A model generated the notes under the pieces. That model was given only the letters and a program-made list of their open reading frames with translations. It had not been told where the DNA came from and did not search any database. Positions 1 to 10,805 of a stretch of 64,000 nucleotides of DNA are shown here, piece after piece; within the stretch, counting starts at the first letter, position 1, and each line of letters starts with the position of its first letter. The stretch lies in NCBI GenBank assembly GCA_016584305.1, contig JACEEZ010020103.1, positions 362,285 to 426,284 on the forward strand. The letters run 5' to 3'. The position numbers and the translations under genes are program-made. This stretch comes from Chionoecetes opilio (lineage: Eukaryota; Arthropoda; Malacostraca; Decapoda; Majidae).

Positions 1-97
1 TGATCCGATCACTTTTTTTTTCTTTTTTTTTAGCAGCCTATTAGCGAGAATTGTGAAAAAAAAGTGGGTTGCGAGAATTGAGGAAACCTTGATGTAG

Positions 98-345
98 GGT
101 GATGGGTAATGGGTGAGTGAATGGGTGGGGTGATGGGTAATGGGTGTGGGGTGATGGGTGAGTGAATGGGTGGGGGGTGATGGGTGATGGGTGAGGGAAT
201 AGATGGGGGGTGATGGGTAATGGGTGAGTGAATGGGTGTGTGGTGATGGATAATAATGGGTGAGTGAATGGGTGGGGGGTGGTGGGTAATGGGTGGGGGG
301 TGATGGGTAATGGGTGAGTGAATGGGTTGGGGGTGATGTGAATAG
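98..345. repeat. G-rich minisatellite (GATGGGTAATGGGTGAGTGAAT-like units)
   Basis: The tract is built from variable units of GGGTGATGGGTAATGGG and GTGAGTGAATGGGTGGGG. Unit lengths are irregular, so this is a decayed minisatellite. The minus strand gives a Pro/His/Ile-rich open frame that is only a by-product of the repeat. Confidence 0.85.
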
Positions 346-352
346 GTTGGCG

Positions 353-415
353 TTAATACATACATTTCTACATCCATGATTTCAGGAAAGCTACAAGGGG
401 CTATCTGGAGAGTCT
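353..415. repeat. Dispersed repeat shared with 59,690-59,755
   Basis: A roughly 60-bp block (GGCGTTAATACATACATTTC, then a CCATGATTTCAGG stretch) recurs almost unchanged near the other end of the window, beside a CTACC...GGTAG MITE. It is a dispersed repeat fragment of unknown class. Confidence 0.7.
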
Positions 416-1557
416 GTGTTTGGTGGGCCTTCGGGCCACCAAACACAGGTGGTGGCCCAGCTAACACACTTACATATTTTGTACGTAGTATAAAGGTAGC
501 GGTTTTGTAACTTTTACGTAGCAAAAATACGTAACTAATACGAATTTGTGTGGACGCCCAGGTGCGTCCTAACTACGTATTTCACTACGTAACTGACAAC
601 CTTTCTACAACATTTTGGGAACCATTTGCACGTTTCAAAAACGTTTGTACTGCCTTTTTAACACGTTCCATCATCTTTTCACAACCTATTTGCTACATCC
701 CACTAAGTTTTTGCTACGTTACTACTACCTTCAGCGAGCACATTGCCACAACCTTCCTGGTACGTACCATATTAGCCTACCTTTCTGCAACAGTTCTTGC
801 TATACAGCTCCTTTGAGTTGGAAGATGTATAGTTGTGTAAATACTTATACAGCGAGTAATTTGTGCAAAGCGTGCACTAGCCCACCAGTAAAGACTCCTC
901 ACTAGTGTCCGCCCTGTTTATGAGGTGATCATAATGTCTTGCCACAGTAGGTTAGCTTTTACTTAATGATCCTCGTGTCAATGTGAAAATATATACTCCT
1001 TCAGATATATTTGAATCCTAAAAATGAAAATCTAAGTAGTCCCAATATCCCATAATATCATGTATGTGACTTTTTTTTATTGATTATAGTTTTGAATATA
1101 TTTTAAGTTTACCGTTTAAAAGTTTGAAATCATTACATTTGATTATATAATAAGCATAACAAATAATACAATTTGATTTACTAGAACTTATAATAGTATA
1201 CCGTATTAATTAACATTTTCTCTAATATGAACCTAATAGAAAACGTTTCTAAATAGACTATAATAAGAAACAATACATGCATAATAACCTGAAATTTACT
1301 CTTTACTTCAAATTAAATTTCTTCATCCAAGCAACCGTATTTTGAATGTGAACCATATGTATTTCCGTCACAAAATCGTAAATAAAAATAAATAATTAAA
1401 GGTGCTATAAACGTGCTAAAAAGGTGATTTTGTCACATGAATGCTCTACGTAGTTTGTACGTTATTTCGTGTATATAGATCTACCTGATATAAGTCACCT
1501 GCTTTTCACCATAACTCCGATTGGAATTCACGTGGATAACGGTTTATGTCATATTAA

Positions 1558-2273
1558 CCCTTTCACGCACGGTGACGCGATCGCGTCAAAACGGGCCCGT
1601 GTACATCTTAGCTTTTGACGCGAATTGCGTCAAAAAACATAAAAATATTCGCCAAAAATAAAGTACTTATCAGAATCGCATCAAAACTTTCTGCGTAAAA
1701 TATCCAAGCTAGGCCTATAAAATAAACTAATTGTCAACTCGCTCGTGCGAATGGATTTGAAGTGATAAGGGCCCGTGTCTCTGTTCACTCTCAGCAGGCA
1801 GCGTGTTAGCCCGCCTTCTTAGCCATCCGTCTTCCAACATGTGTTTCAGTTTTCCTCCATTTTCTCAAAATCTACTGGCCATATGAAAATTATAATGGTA
1901 GCGTTGGAATCCTCATAAAAGTCCGCTTTTATTGGCATATAAACCATAAAAAGTCGACTCAGGAAGTATCGAGCTACGAAGTGGTGAACGTAAGTATTTC
2001 TTATTTCTCTTTACTCAATGTTTTTTGAAGTCGTTAAACTCCGCTATTTATTTGCATTTCTTGTTATTTTTGTCTTTCATAAGGCAGAATAATCTCTTGC
2101 GAAACCAACGATATATAATAATGCCAGGAAAAAAGAATAATCGTGGTTGAAATTGATAACATAAACAAAACATTCGCCGCACAGTCAGGCCATTCCGCGG
2201 GGCAACTTAGAAAGCCCCAAATTGATGTCGCAGTGGACGGAAAAACTTAATAAACTTTTCGTGCGTGAAAGGG
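1558..2273. mobile_element. TTAA-flanked non-autonomous element (piggyBac-like)
   Basis: TTAA stands directly on both sides (1,554-1,557 and 2,274-2,277). The ends are inverted repeats, CCCTTTCACGCAC on the left and GTGCGTGAAAGGG on the right. There is no long open frame. TTAA target duplication is the hallmark of the piggyBac superfamily. The flank matches a nearby duplicate around 4,447-4,465 that lacks the insertion. Confidence 0.75.
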
Positions 2274-2905
2274 TTAACGTAATACTTACGTATCTTTAAC
2301 ATATGTATCCACGTATTCATTAGGTATATATAACGTTTTGAATCCTCTAATATCACGTTACATCATGATCAGAGCTGGGCACTAAATACATTGAATGTAT
2401 TTAAATACTAAATACTAAATACATACATGGGAGAAATGAATTTAAATACTAAATACATTTTATGAATGTATTTAAATACTAAATACTAAATACATCAACT
2501 GTATTTAGATACATTTGTAAATACATTTCAAATACACACAAATTTTAACATGTCCGAAAAAAAATGGATTTCCTTAGGATTTCCTTAGATTTTGAGTTTC
2601 CTTAGAAATTTCCTTCTCAAGCCTAAATTTCCTTCAAATAAGGAAATTTCCTTGCAAGTGGAAACACTGGTTCACTGTAACATCAGGTTTGCCAGATAGT
2701 GAGGTGGGTTTATGGCCAAATTAACTGATAAAAATGTATTTACATTTTTATATTATGAGTATTTAAATACAATGTATTTAAATACTCATATAATTATTTA
2801 AATATTTGTATTTATTTTGTATTTATGTATATGTTTTGTATTTGTATGTATATGTATATGTATTTTGTATATGTATACAAAAATTCAAATACTGTATTGA
2901 AATAC

Positions 2906-2984
2906 ATGACAACACACACACACACACAAACCTACACACACACACACACACAAACCTACACCACACACACACACACACCCTCAA

Positions 2985-3016
<32 letters not shown>
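2906..3016. repeat. (CA)n microsatellite
   Basis: Nearly pure CA dinucleotides, broken by AACCTACAC and CTCAACC interruptions. Confidence 0.95.
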
Positions 3017-3019
<3 letters not shown>

Positions 3020-3322
3020 TAATTTGTGATGCTTTATTTTAAGGATTTCAGAAGTTTTATTGGATTTTTATTGTTTTTTTAAGGGGGGGAGAGGATTGGC
3101 TAGGGTTTAATAGAGTTTAGTAAGCATAGAAGGGGATTGACTAGGGTTTAATAGGTTTTGATAAGGTGGGAAGGGGATTGGATAGGTTTTAATCGGTTTA
3201 TTTAAGGATTACAGGAGTTTTATTATTTTTTTAGTGTTTTTTTAAGGTGGGAAAATAATTGGCTAGGGTTTAGTAAGCATAGAAGGGGAGTGGAATTTTG
3301 AGTAAGTTAAAAATTAAATTAA

Positions 3323-3528
3323 CCCCTTGAGGCCCAGAACGTAATTTCTATTGTAATATGACTACCATTAGACAATTTTTGGTGAATGTAAGCAATATTT
3401 TTAGAGCTATGACCTGTTTAGTATCCTTGTCCACTAACTAATTTGGTATAATCAGTTACTTTTTCGTAATTTTATAGCTAACAACAGACGATTTTATGTG
3501 GCAAAGGAAAGATCTGGGCGTGAAGGGG
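3323..3528. mobile_element. 206-bp TTAA MITE, family A copy 1
   Basis: The element is bounded by TTAA on both sides and has inverted ends CCCCTTGAGGCCCAGA / TCTGGGCGTGAAGGGG. It is the first of seven copies in the window. The others are at 16,385; 16,791; 17,318; 17,905; 21,230 and 22,354. Confidence 0.85.
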
Positions 3529-4922
3529 TTAAGAAGAAGCTATTAAAGAAGTAAATTAAGAATAAGTAAGTAATTTAGTAAGCATAGAAGGGGATTGGCT
3601 AGGTTTTAATGTGTTTTTTTAAGGATTTCAGGAGTTTTAGTATTTTTTTGTTTTTTTAAGTGGGGAAGATGATTGGCTAGGGTTTAGTAAGCATATAATA
3701 AAAATAAAATAAGTGTGTGTGTGTGTGTGTGTGTGTTCATGTAATTGTGACATATGATGACATACAGGAAACGAGATACTGCATAAGGTCATATTGTCCC
3801 GTCTCCGAAACTACACTTATCTAGCTTGACTTTCAAGTCATGACTCATGAATGTCTGTATTCAGAGCTGGGCACTAAATACATTGAATGTATTTAAATAC
3901 TAAATACTAAATACATCAACTGTATTTAAATACATTTTAAATACACACAAATATTAACATCTCCGAAAAAAATGGATTTCCTTAGATTTTGGGTTTCCTT
4001 AGAAATTTCCTTCTCAGGCCTAAATTTCCTTAAAAGAAGGACATTTCCTTGCAAATGGAGACACTGGTTCACTGTAACATCAGTTGCCAGGTAGTTGGGC
4101 GGGTTTATGACCAAATTAACTGATAAAAAAGTATTTACATTTTTATATTATGAGTATTTAAATACAATGTATTTAAATACTCATAAAAGTATTTAAATAC
4201 TGTATTTAAATACATGACAACCAATGTATTTATAAATACATTTCTAAATACACAACTGTATTTAAATACAAATGTATTTAAATACTGCCCAGCTCTGATC
4301 ATGATGTTATAAGTACGTAATTGAAACTTAAAACCACTACGTACTATATTAGTAGAAGAAACACGTATTTCTGTAACGTCTTAATTACGTTGAAAAACGT
4401 ATTGTAGCGACGTAACCAAACACTACCTAAATACAACATACACAATTCATATTTACGTTATACTTACGTATCTTTAACATATGTATCCACATATTCATTA
4501 GGTATATATAACGTTTTGAATCCTCTAATATCACATTACATCATGATGTTATAAGTACGTAATTGAAACGTAAAACCACTACGTAATATATTAGTAGAAG
4601 AAACGCGTATTACATAACGTCTTAATTACGTTCACAAAACGTATCGTAGCGACGTAACCAAACACTACCTAAATACAACATAGACAATTCAAGAGTGAAC
4701 GTATGATTTACGTATATATTACGAATTTTCCTAACGTTGCCAAAACGCTACCTTCTCAAACGTTAGGTTTACGTAGTGTGTTTGCTGGGGGGCCGAAGGT
4801 CCACCAATAGCCCTCCGCAGGAGCTAGCCAAAAAGCCCGCCCGGAGGGCAGCTTTGCGGCTAGTTACTAATACAAATACAAGCTTCATTTAACTGAGAAA
4901 AGTATCCAAGTTACACAACACC

Positions 4923-5022
4923 TGTGCCGTTCACGTTGTCCACATTTCGTCTCTACCAGTTGTCCACATTTCGTCTCTACCAGTTGTCCACATTTAGTCT
5001 CTACCAGTTGTCCACATTTCAT
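4923..5022. repeat. 24-bp tandem repeat, about four units
   Basis: Units of GTTGTCCACATTTCGTCTCT plus ACCA repeat head to tail, with one T-to-A variant and a truncated last copy. A poly-G tract and the short CATGGCATGGCATG run follow. Confidence 0.85.
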
Positions 5023-5039
5023 GGCATGGCATGGGGGGG

Positions 5040-5390
5040 GGGGGGGTCATGCAACCATGCCCCCCCCTTTTTGCAAAGAATAAATAATAATAAATAAATA
5101 TATTCATCGAACGAAAAAAAAAAATTAAACTATTTTTTTTTATCCTTGCCATTATATAACTTAGTTATATTAAAGTATTCGTCCAGACTCATTTTTTCTT
5201 TGCATAAGTATGTTGAATGTTCATTCAAAATACCTACCTACCTACCTAATCCACACAAAAAAAAAAAATTTCTTCGCCTTATTTCCGTGAAAACACGACT
5301 TTTGTATAACCGTTTTGTTTTGTTTGGCCCCTCACTTTTCAAATTTCTGGGTACGCCACTGATAGCTACCGTCAAGTCATGTAGATTACT
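5040..5390. other. Poly-G, A-rich and T-rich stretch without a supportable gene
   Basis: Homopolymers and AT-rich sequence. The open frame on the plus strand has no recognisable domain and lies in low-complexity DNA. Confidence 0.5.
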
Positions 5391-5392
5391 GA

Positions 5393-5497
5393 GGAACCGT
5401 TAAGGCGGAACCGGTTCCAGAATCGAACCGGTTTCCAGCCAGTCGTGGCGGAACCGTCGGAACCGGTTCCAGAACCGGTTCTCGCCCAGCCCTAGTA
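5393..5497. repeat. GGAACCGGTTCC palindrome cluster, probable MITE end
   Basis: Four overlapping GGAACCGGTTCC-type palindromes are followed by GCCCAGCCCTAG. Its reverse complement, CTAGGGCTGGGC, resembles the ends of hAT-type MITEs. The partner end was not found. Confidence 0.4.
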
Positions 5498-5537
5498 AAC
5501 AGACACTTGCCCACACGACACCGGTATCAGGCGTCAA

Positions 5538-5789
5538 ATGATGCCTGATACGCTTTTGCTACCAAAAGATGCCGGAAATGGTTTGCGCAAAATAAAACTA
5601 GCACCATTAGAACAAACACCTATTGTAGGCCAAGAAAAAATAGTTGGTGTCCCTGAAAACGAACGTGAAACTCTCCTCCATTATTACCAGCATATGTGTA
5701 CCGTATTTAGGATTCAGTTTCAATGTTTTTTCAAAGACCTAGGGATATTTTTGTTTACCTTGGGATTTTGGGGGTCTTGGGCTTTCTGA
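5538..5789 (+). pseudogene. Unidentified coding-like fragment with a GQEKIV motif
   Basis: An 83-codon frame contains the peptide GQEKIVGVPENERE. Similar peptides appear twice near 61,200-61,460: GQEKIVSVSENSE on the minus strand and GQEKFVSVKQNDR on the plus strand. The repetition suggests fragments of one dispersed coding sequence, perhaps a transposon or captured exon. I do not recognise the family, and no function is proposed. Confidence 0.3.
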
Positions 5790-5867
5790 ATATTTAGAGT
5801 GGTGTGGAAATATGTCACAAACAAATATTTAATTTGAGTTCTTACCTATACAAAACCCATTGTGTTC

Positions 5868-5975
5868 GAGGTAGGGGGTTCACCGGAAAGGCAGGCACCG
5901 CTCGGGGATCGAACCCGAGACCTTCCACTTGCCGGGCGGACGTGCTACCGTTACACTACGGTCGCCTCCCGGTCA
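5868..5975 (-). mobile_element. tRNA-derived SINE-like module 1
   Basis: Read on the minus strand it has an A box (TAGTGTAACGG) and a B box (GGTTCGATCCC) at tRNA spacing. The stems are imperfect and extra sequence continues past the 3' acceptor side, so it is a tRNA-like repeat and not a working tRNA gene. A second related module lies immediately downstream. Confidence 0.6.
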
Positions 5976-6067
5976 CAACCCACACATCTCCCCCCTAAGG
6001 CCCCCCCAGGGCCAGTCCGGGGAATGTGTATCGCTTACCTCGATCCTACTCACTGCGCCATGTTAGA

Positions 6068-6172
6068 GTAGGGGGTCTCACCAATAAAGGTTGCACCGCT
6101 CGGGATTCGAACCCGGGACCTTCCGCATGCCAGGCGGCTGTGCTTCCCGTTACACCACGGGAACCTCCTAGT
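6068..6172 (-). mobile_element. tRNA-derived SINE-like module 2
   Basis: On the minus strand it has an A box (TGGTGTAACGG) and a B box (GGTTCGAATCC). The shared sequence GCACCGCTCGGG ties it to module 1, as if the pair were a tandem or dimeric SINE. The Gly/Ala-like anticodon arm reads CCTGGCATGCGG. Confidence 0.6.
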
Positions 6173-6234
6173 GACAACCCACACACATTGTCTATCTCAT
6201 CCCGACACAATACCCCAGCTAATTAACTAACTAG

Positions 6235-6944
6235 GATAATTATCGGTGGATAGTAGGGTTGAATTCGTTGTAGGTTTAATCAATACTGCAATGTCTTGTT
6301 ATGCGAAGTGGTCAACGTGATCGAGGCCACCCGTGAAGGGCGGAGGCGGAGGCGTTAGTTGTTATTGAGGCGTCAATCGGTTATCACACCAGTTATCTTG
6401 ACGCGGCGGATATAATCAGTGTGTCGTATTTAACACGTACTATGATTTAACACTTATATGTACAATTCTCTCAAAGTAATCAAATAAGATTAAAGAGAGA
6501 TATTATTCCCCAGGTTGGTGGATAATTTCCACAAGTGGTATCCCTGGTTAAAACGGACTTTCAATCTCAGCTTAAATGTGGCACACCGTTTCCGCTGTAG
6601 ATTAAGCTGTTTACTGCTGCTTGTTAGCCTGTAGCAATACCTAATTATTTGTCATATGGTTAAAGATTCGTTTTATCGCCCCTCTTCTTTTTTTATTTAA
6701 ACTATATTTTTCTTATAGATTTTGATGTGTTTTGAATTAATCCGATGTTGTTGTTTTTTTGGAAATCACAATTTTTTTTTTTTACCCCCTTGACCCAACC
6801 CTAGCTTTAACCTACCTAACCTAACCTAACCTAACCTTAATAACTACCTAGGGGCGATAAAACAATCTTAACCGTTATATGTGTGGGGTCCGGGAGGGGG
6901 GGTTATATTTATTAGTTAGTTATATTTTTCGTATGTCATTCTTG
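6235..6944. other. Intergenic stretch with a short CCTAA run
   Basis: No gene is visible. About four CCTAA units at 6,815-6,836 match the arthropod telomere repeat TTAGG in reverse. TTAGG-like runs also occur at 53,567 and 61,024, so this is a dispersed short repeat and not a telomere. Confidence 0.6.
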
Positions 6945-8957
6945 TCATAATGATATGTATGTCATTGTCATAATGATTTGTATGTCATTGTCATAATGAT
7001 TTGTATGTCATTGTCATAATGATTTGTATGTCATTCTTGTCATAATGATATGTATGTCATTGTCATAATGATTTGTATGTCATTGTCATAATGATTTGTA
7101 TGTCATTGTCATAATGATTTGTATGTCATTCTTGTCATAATGATATGTATGTCATTGTCATAATGATTTGTATGTCATTGTCATAATGATTTGTATGTCA
7201 TTGTCATAATGATTTGTATGTCATTGTCATAATGATATGTATGTCATTGTCATAATGATTATGTATGTCATTGTCATAATGATTTGTATATCATTGTCAT
7301 AATGATTTGTATGTCATTGTCATAATGATTTGTATGTCATTGTCATAATGATTTGTATGTCATTGTCATAATGATTTGTATGTCATTGTCATAATGATTT
7401 GTATGTCATTGTCATAATGATTTGTATGTCATTGTCATAATGATTTGTATATCATTGTCATAATGATTTGTATGTCATTGTCATAATGATTTGTATGTCA
7501 TTGTCATAATGATTTGTATGTCATTGTCATAATGATTTGTATGTCATTGTCATAATGATTTGTATGTCATTGTCATAATGATTTGTATGTCATTCTTGTC
7601 ATAATGATTTGTATATCATTGTCATAATGATTTGTATGTCATTCTTGTCATAATGATTTGTATGTCATTGTCATAATGATTTGTATGTCATTGTCATAAT
7701 GATTTGTATGTCATTGTCATAATGATTTGTATATCATTGTCATAATGATTTGTATGTCATTGTCATAATGATTTGTATGTCATTGTCATAATGATTTGTA
7801 TGTCATTGTCATAATGATTTGTATGTCAGTCATAATGATTTGTATGTCATTCTTGTCATAATGATTTGTATGTCATTGTCATAATGATTTGTATGTCATT
7901 GTCATAATGATTTGTATGTCATTGTCATAATGATTTGCATGTCATTCTTGTCATAATGATTTGTATATCATTGTCATAATGATTTGTATGTCATTCTTGT
8001 CATAATGATTTGTATATCATTGTCATAATGATTTGTATGTCATTCTTGTCATAATGATTTGTATGTCATTGTCATAATGATTTGTATATCATTGTCATAA
8101 TGATTTGTATGTCATTGTCATAATGATTTGTATGTCATTCTTGTCATAATGATTTGTATGTCATTGTCATAATGATTTGTATATCATTGTCATAATGATT
8201 TGTATGTCATTGTCATAATGATTTGTATGTCATTCTTGTCATAATGATTTGTATGTCATTCTTGTCATAATGATTTGTATATCATTGTCATAATGATTTG
8301 TATATCATTGTCATAATGATTTGTATGTCATTCTTGTCATAATGATTTTTATATCATTGTCATAATGATTTGTATGTCATTCTTGTCATAATGATTTGTA
8401 TGTCATTGTCATAATGATTTGTATGTCATTGTCATAATGATTTGTATGTCATTGTCATAATGATTTGCATGTCATTGTCATAATGATTTGCATGTCATTG
8501 TCATAATGATTTGTATGTCATTGTCATAATGATTTGTATGTCATTGTCATAATGATTTGTATGTCATTGTCATAATGATTTGTATGTCATTGTCATAATG
8601 ATTTGTATGTCATTCTTGTCATAATGATTTGTATATCATTGTCATAATGATTTGTATGTCATTGTCATAATGATTTGTATGTCATTGTCATAATGATTTA
8701 TATATCATTGTCATAATGATTTGTATGTCATTGTCATAATGATTTGTATGTCATTCTTGTCATAATGATTTGTATGTCATTCTTGTCATAATGATTTGTA
8801 TGTCATTGTCATAATGATTTGTATGTCATTGTCATAATGATTTGTATGTCATTGTCATAATGATTTGTATGTCATTCTTGTCATAATTTGTATATCATTG
8901 TCATAATGATTTGTATGTCATTGTCATAATGACTTGTATGTCATTCTTGTCATAATT
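6945..8957. repeat. 2-kb satellite of 23-bp and 26-bp units
   Basis: Roughly 85 head-to-tail units of TTTGTATGTCATTGTCATAA + TGA. A 26-bp variant has the extra triplet CTT (TCATTCTTGTCATAATGA), and another variant has ATATCA in place of ATGTCA. Each unit contains the imperfect palindrome TCATTGTCATAATGA. Long and short units are interspersed, not blocked. No transcription signal or frame was recognised. Confidence 0.97.
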
Positions 8958-10092
8958 GGTGGTATTATTTCGGTAGTGAGATTTCAACAGTCCCAGGATT
9001 CTTACCTACTGTACATCATAGTGTAGATTTTTTCATTCCGAGTATTTTGAACCCATGCATTCATCGCACAATTAAATAATAATGGCAATACCTATACTAC
9101 CGAAAATCTACCGTTATTTCAGCCAGAAACGGTTAAGTTAGATTATATCAGGTTAGAGTTGGTCAGGTTAGAGGTGGGGTTTGCTTTAATAACAGATGAT
9201 AAATATCAAGATAAAAAAATTTATTCAATGCTACGGCAGTGCGAAGTGGAGCAAGGTTGGCGGGGCGGGAGGGGCACCCCCACACCTGTAAACAAGCATT
9301 GATTTCCGCCAAAAACGAGTGCCAGATACATTCAAAACACATCAAAACTATTCAGGCAAACTTAAGTTTCGGCCTCGAAATCGGTGGTGCCCAATAACGA
9401 AAATTTACCTTTATTACCGTAGATAACACTATAGTCGCCACCTACACTAATATCGCCAGCCGCCATATATCGAAAAAAAGCCAATAAAAAAAAAACTTTG
9501 TCCTAGTGACTAAGTGTTATCTACGGTAGGGGCCTGTTATCTAGAAGTACCCCACTGGTCATCAATCATGAGTTGTCTGTAAGTTTACAGATAACTCATG
9601 ATTGTGTTATGCTTACTTATGTTTTTTGCAATTTAAGTGAAATGCATTATGGCAATATTAGAAAATAGACAAAATGCACAATCAGTATGCAAATCACTGC
9701 AAAGTTAGGTTAGTTAGGTTAGGTTAAGTCAGGTTTATTTACTCATGTTGCCATAATGCACTTCACTCCATTTGGATATTACCGGCATTGTTTAAGCATA
9801 ACAATGACACATTAACACTACTTTCATATCATAAAGTTTTACAATACCACCATAATAGAGGTGCAACTACACCACATAATTATATACTTCTCCTGTAGCA
9901 TTTGATGAATTTTGGACAATTTTTCATACTTTCATATGTTGCAAATCAATAGTTTTTTAATCATCTCTCTGCCCTTAACAATACTTGAAGCGGATGAGGA
10001 GTTTCCAGGTGGGGAGATAAAATTTGGGAATATTTACATGAAACAAAGAACAAATTTAAGAAGTGTATGTATTGAAGGTATTTCAGGGCATG
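8958..10092. other. Intergenic stretch with dispersed repeats
   Basis: Contains a block at 9,225-9,400 (CTACGGCAGTGCGAAGTGG and following) that recurs near 59,235-59,400, a CTACC...GGTAG MITE, and a hairpin at 9,563-9,605 with arms CAATCATGAGTT / AACTCATGATTG. The short open frames here are repeat-derived. Confidence 0.6.
9414..9529. mobile_element. TACCGTAGATAACAC MITE, family B
   Basis: The ends are inverted: TACCGTAGATAACACTATAG on the left and AGTGTTATCTACGGTA on the right. Related copies are at 25,427-25,650, 29,915-30,145 and 59,627-60,105. This copy is short and its interior is decayed. Confidence 0.65.
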
Positions 10093-10105
10093 AATAATAG
10101 GTATT

Positions 10106-10420
10106 AGCTACTCATATAGTCGCCTCCGTGGTGCAGTGGCTAGCGTGCCTGACTACGAATCTGCGGGCCCTGGTTCGATCCCGGGCCAGGGCAAGTCGGT
10201 GACCAGCCTACCCAGCTGTTCTTCCTTCCTTTCGGGGTTGATAAATGGGTACCTGGGGTAACCTGGGGAAGGTAACTGTGGTAACCCGGGAGTCACACTA
10301 GCCCTGTGTCCCGGGGTAACGGGTCCTCACCCACCACAGGCTCTAAGGGCTAATGCCACGGAGATGAGCACCGCATGCCACGCGCAGCTTAGCGTATGCT
10401 CCCATCTTTACCTTTACCTT
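10106..10420 (+). mobile_element. Full-length tRNA-derived SINE with 13-bp target duplication
   Basis: A tRNA-like head has A box TGGTGCAGTGG and B box GGTTCGATCCC. It is followed by a tRNA-unrelated body and a CTTTACCTTTACCTT tail. AATAATAGGTATT stands on both sides (10,093-10,105 and 10,421-10,433), a target duplication typical of LINE-driven insertion. The element lies just upstream of the first recognised SAMHD1 exon. Confidence 0.9.
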
Positions 10421-10685
10421 AATAATAGGTATTGTTTACTATATGCCTTGTGTATTCTTGCATATATCCCTTTTAAAACATTATAATTCTTCTGTATTCA
10501 GTATAGTATCATGGCTGCAGTATTGACAGAGGTTGTAGGGTCATTACGGTATATATATGTTGCTACGGACTTTATCATTTTTGGGGGACAGAATGTGTTT
10601 ATTAGACCTGTCTGTAGTGTGAATAACGAAAGTTACTGGACGCAATCGTAGTTGTAGGTGCTCTGAATGAAATATTTCTATCCAG

Positions 10686-10805
10686 GCAACGAGGAGGCAA
10701 GTCCGGGGCGATGGAGAAAACCTTCCAGGACGCGGTGCACGGGGCCATCACGCTGCACCCGCTGTGTGTCCGGGTCATGGACACCCCACACTTCCAGAGG
10801 CTCAG
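10686..10805 (+). CDS. SAMHD1: SAMHD1 exon 1 of those recognised
   Basis: The acceptor TTTCTATCCAG precedes it and the donor is CTCAG|GTAAC. From the ATG at 10,711 it encodes the start of the HD core, with the family signatures HG...LHPL and DTPHFQRLR. The last codon is split after two bases. The human motif KVFND appears here as KTFQD, which replaces an asparagine that lies at the allosteric site in the human enzyme. Confidence 0.88.

Larger units (their letters stand above)
2370..4297. mobile_element. hAT-like non-autonomous element with 8-bp target duplication
   Basis: The element starts CAGAGCTGGGCA and ends TGCCCAGCTCTG, a perfect 12-bp inverted terminal repeat. ATCATGAT lies on each side (2,362-2,369 and 4,298-4,305), matching the 8-bp duplications of hAT transposons. 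A duplicated copy of the host sequence at about 4,455-4,690 shows the uninterrupted site at 4,540-4,547. The interior is full of AAATACATT/TATTTAAATAC, and its left end is partly duplicated at 3,860. CA repeats and a TTAA MITE are nested inside. No transposase is visible. Confidence 0.8.
456..4790. mobile_element. Candidate composite DNA transposon with CCCAGC(T/A)AACACAC termini
   Basis: The left end reads CCCAGCTAACACAC and the reverse complement of the right end reads CCCAGCAAACACAC. Both ends continue into related sequence rich in TACGTA with a GGTAGCG motif. Younger elements are nested inside: a TTAA-flanked element, a 1.9-kb hAT-like element and a 206-bp TTAA MITE. No transposase frame is visible. 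Bases 810-1,550 are AT-rich and hold no gene I can support. No target duplication was recognised, so treating the two ends as one element is an inference. Confidence 0.45.

Noticed and set aside
5868..6172. Two minus-strand tRNA genes
   Set aside because: Imperfect stems, shared non-tRNA flanking sequence and repeat context indicate SINE-like modules.
6811..6836. Telomere end
   Set aside because: Only about four CCTAA units in an internal position; similar short runs are scattered elsewhere.
6945..8957. CRISPR-like or regulatory repeat array
   Set aside because: Head-to-tail satellite with no spacers and no linked genes.
9912..10097. Upstream SAMHD1 exon with a SAM domain
   Set aside because: The 61-codon frame shows no SAM-domain pattern and no convincing donor in the needed phase.
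10119..10200. Functional tRNA gene
   Set aside because: The A and B boxes are good, but a tRNA-unrelated body, tail and 13-bp target duplication show it is the head of a SINE.
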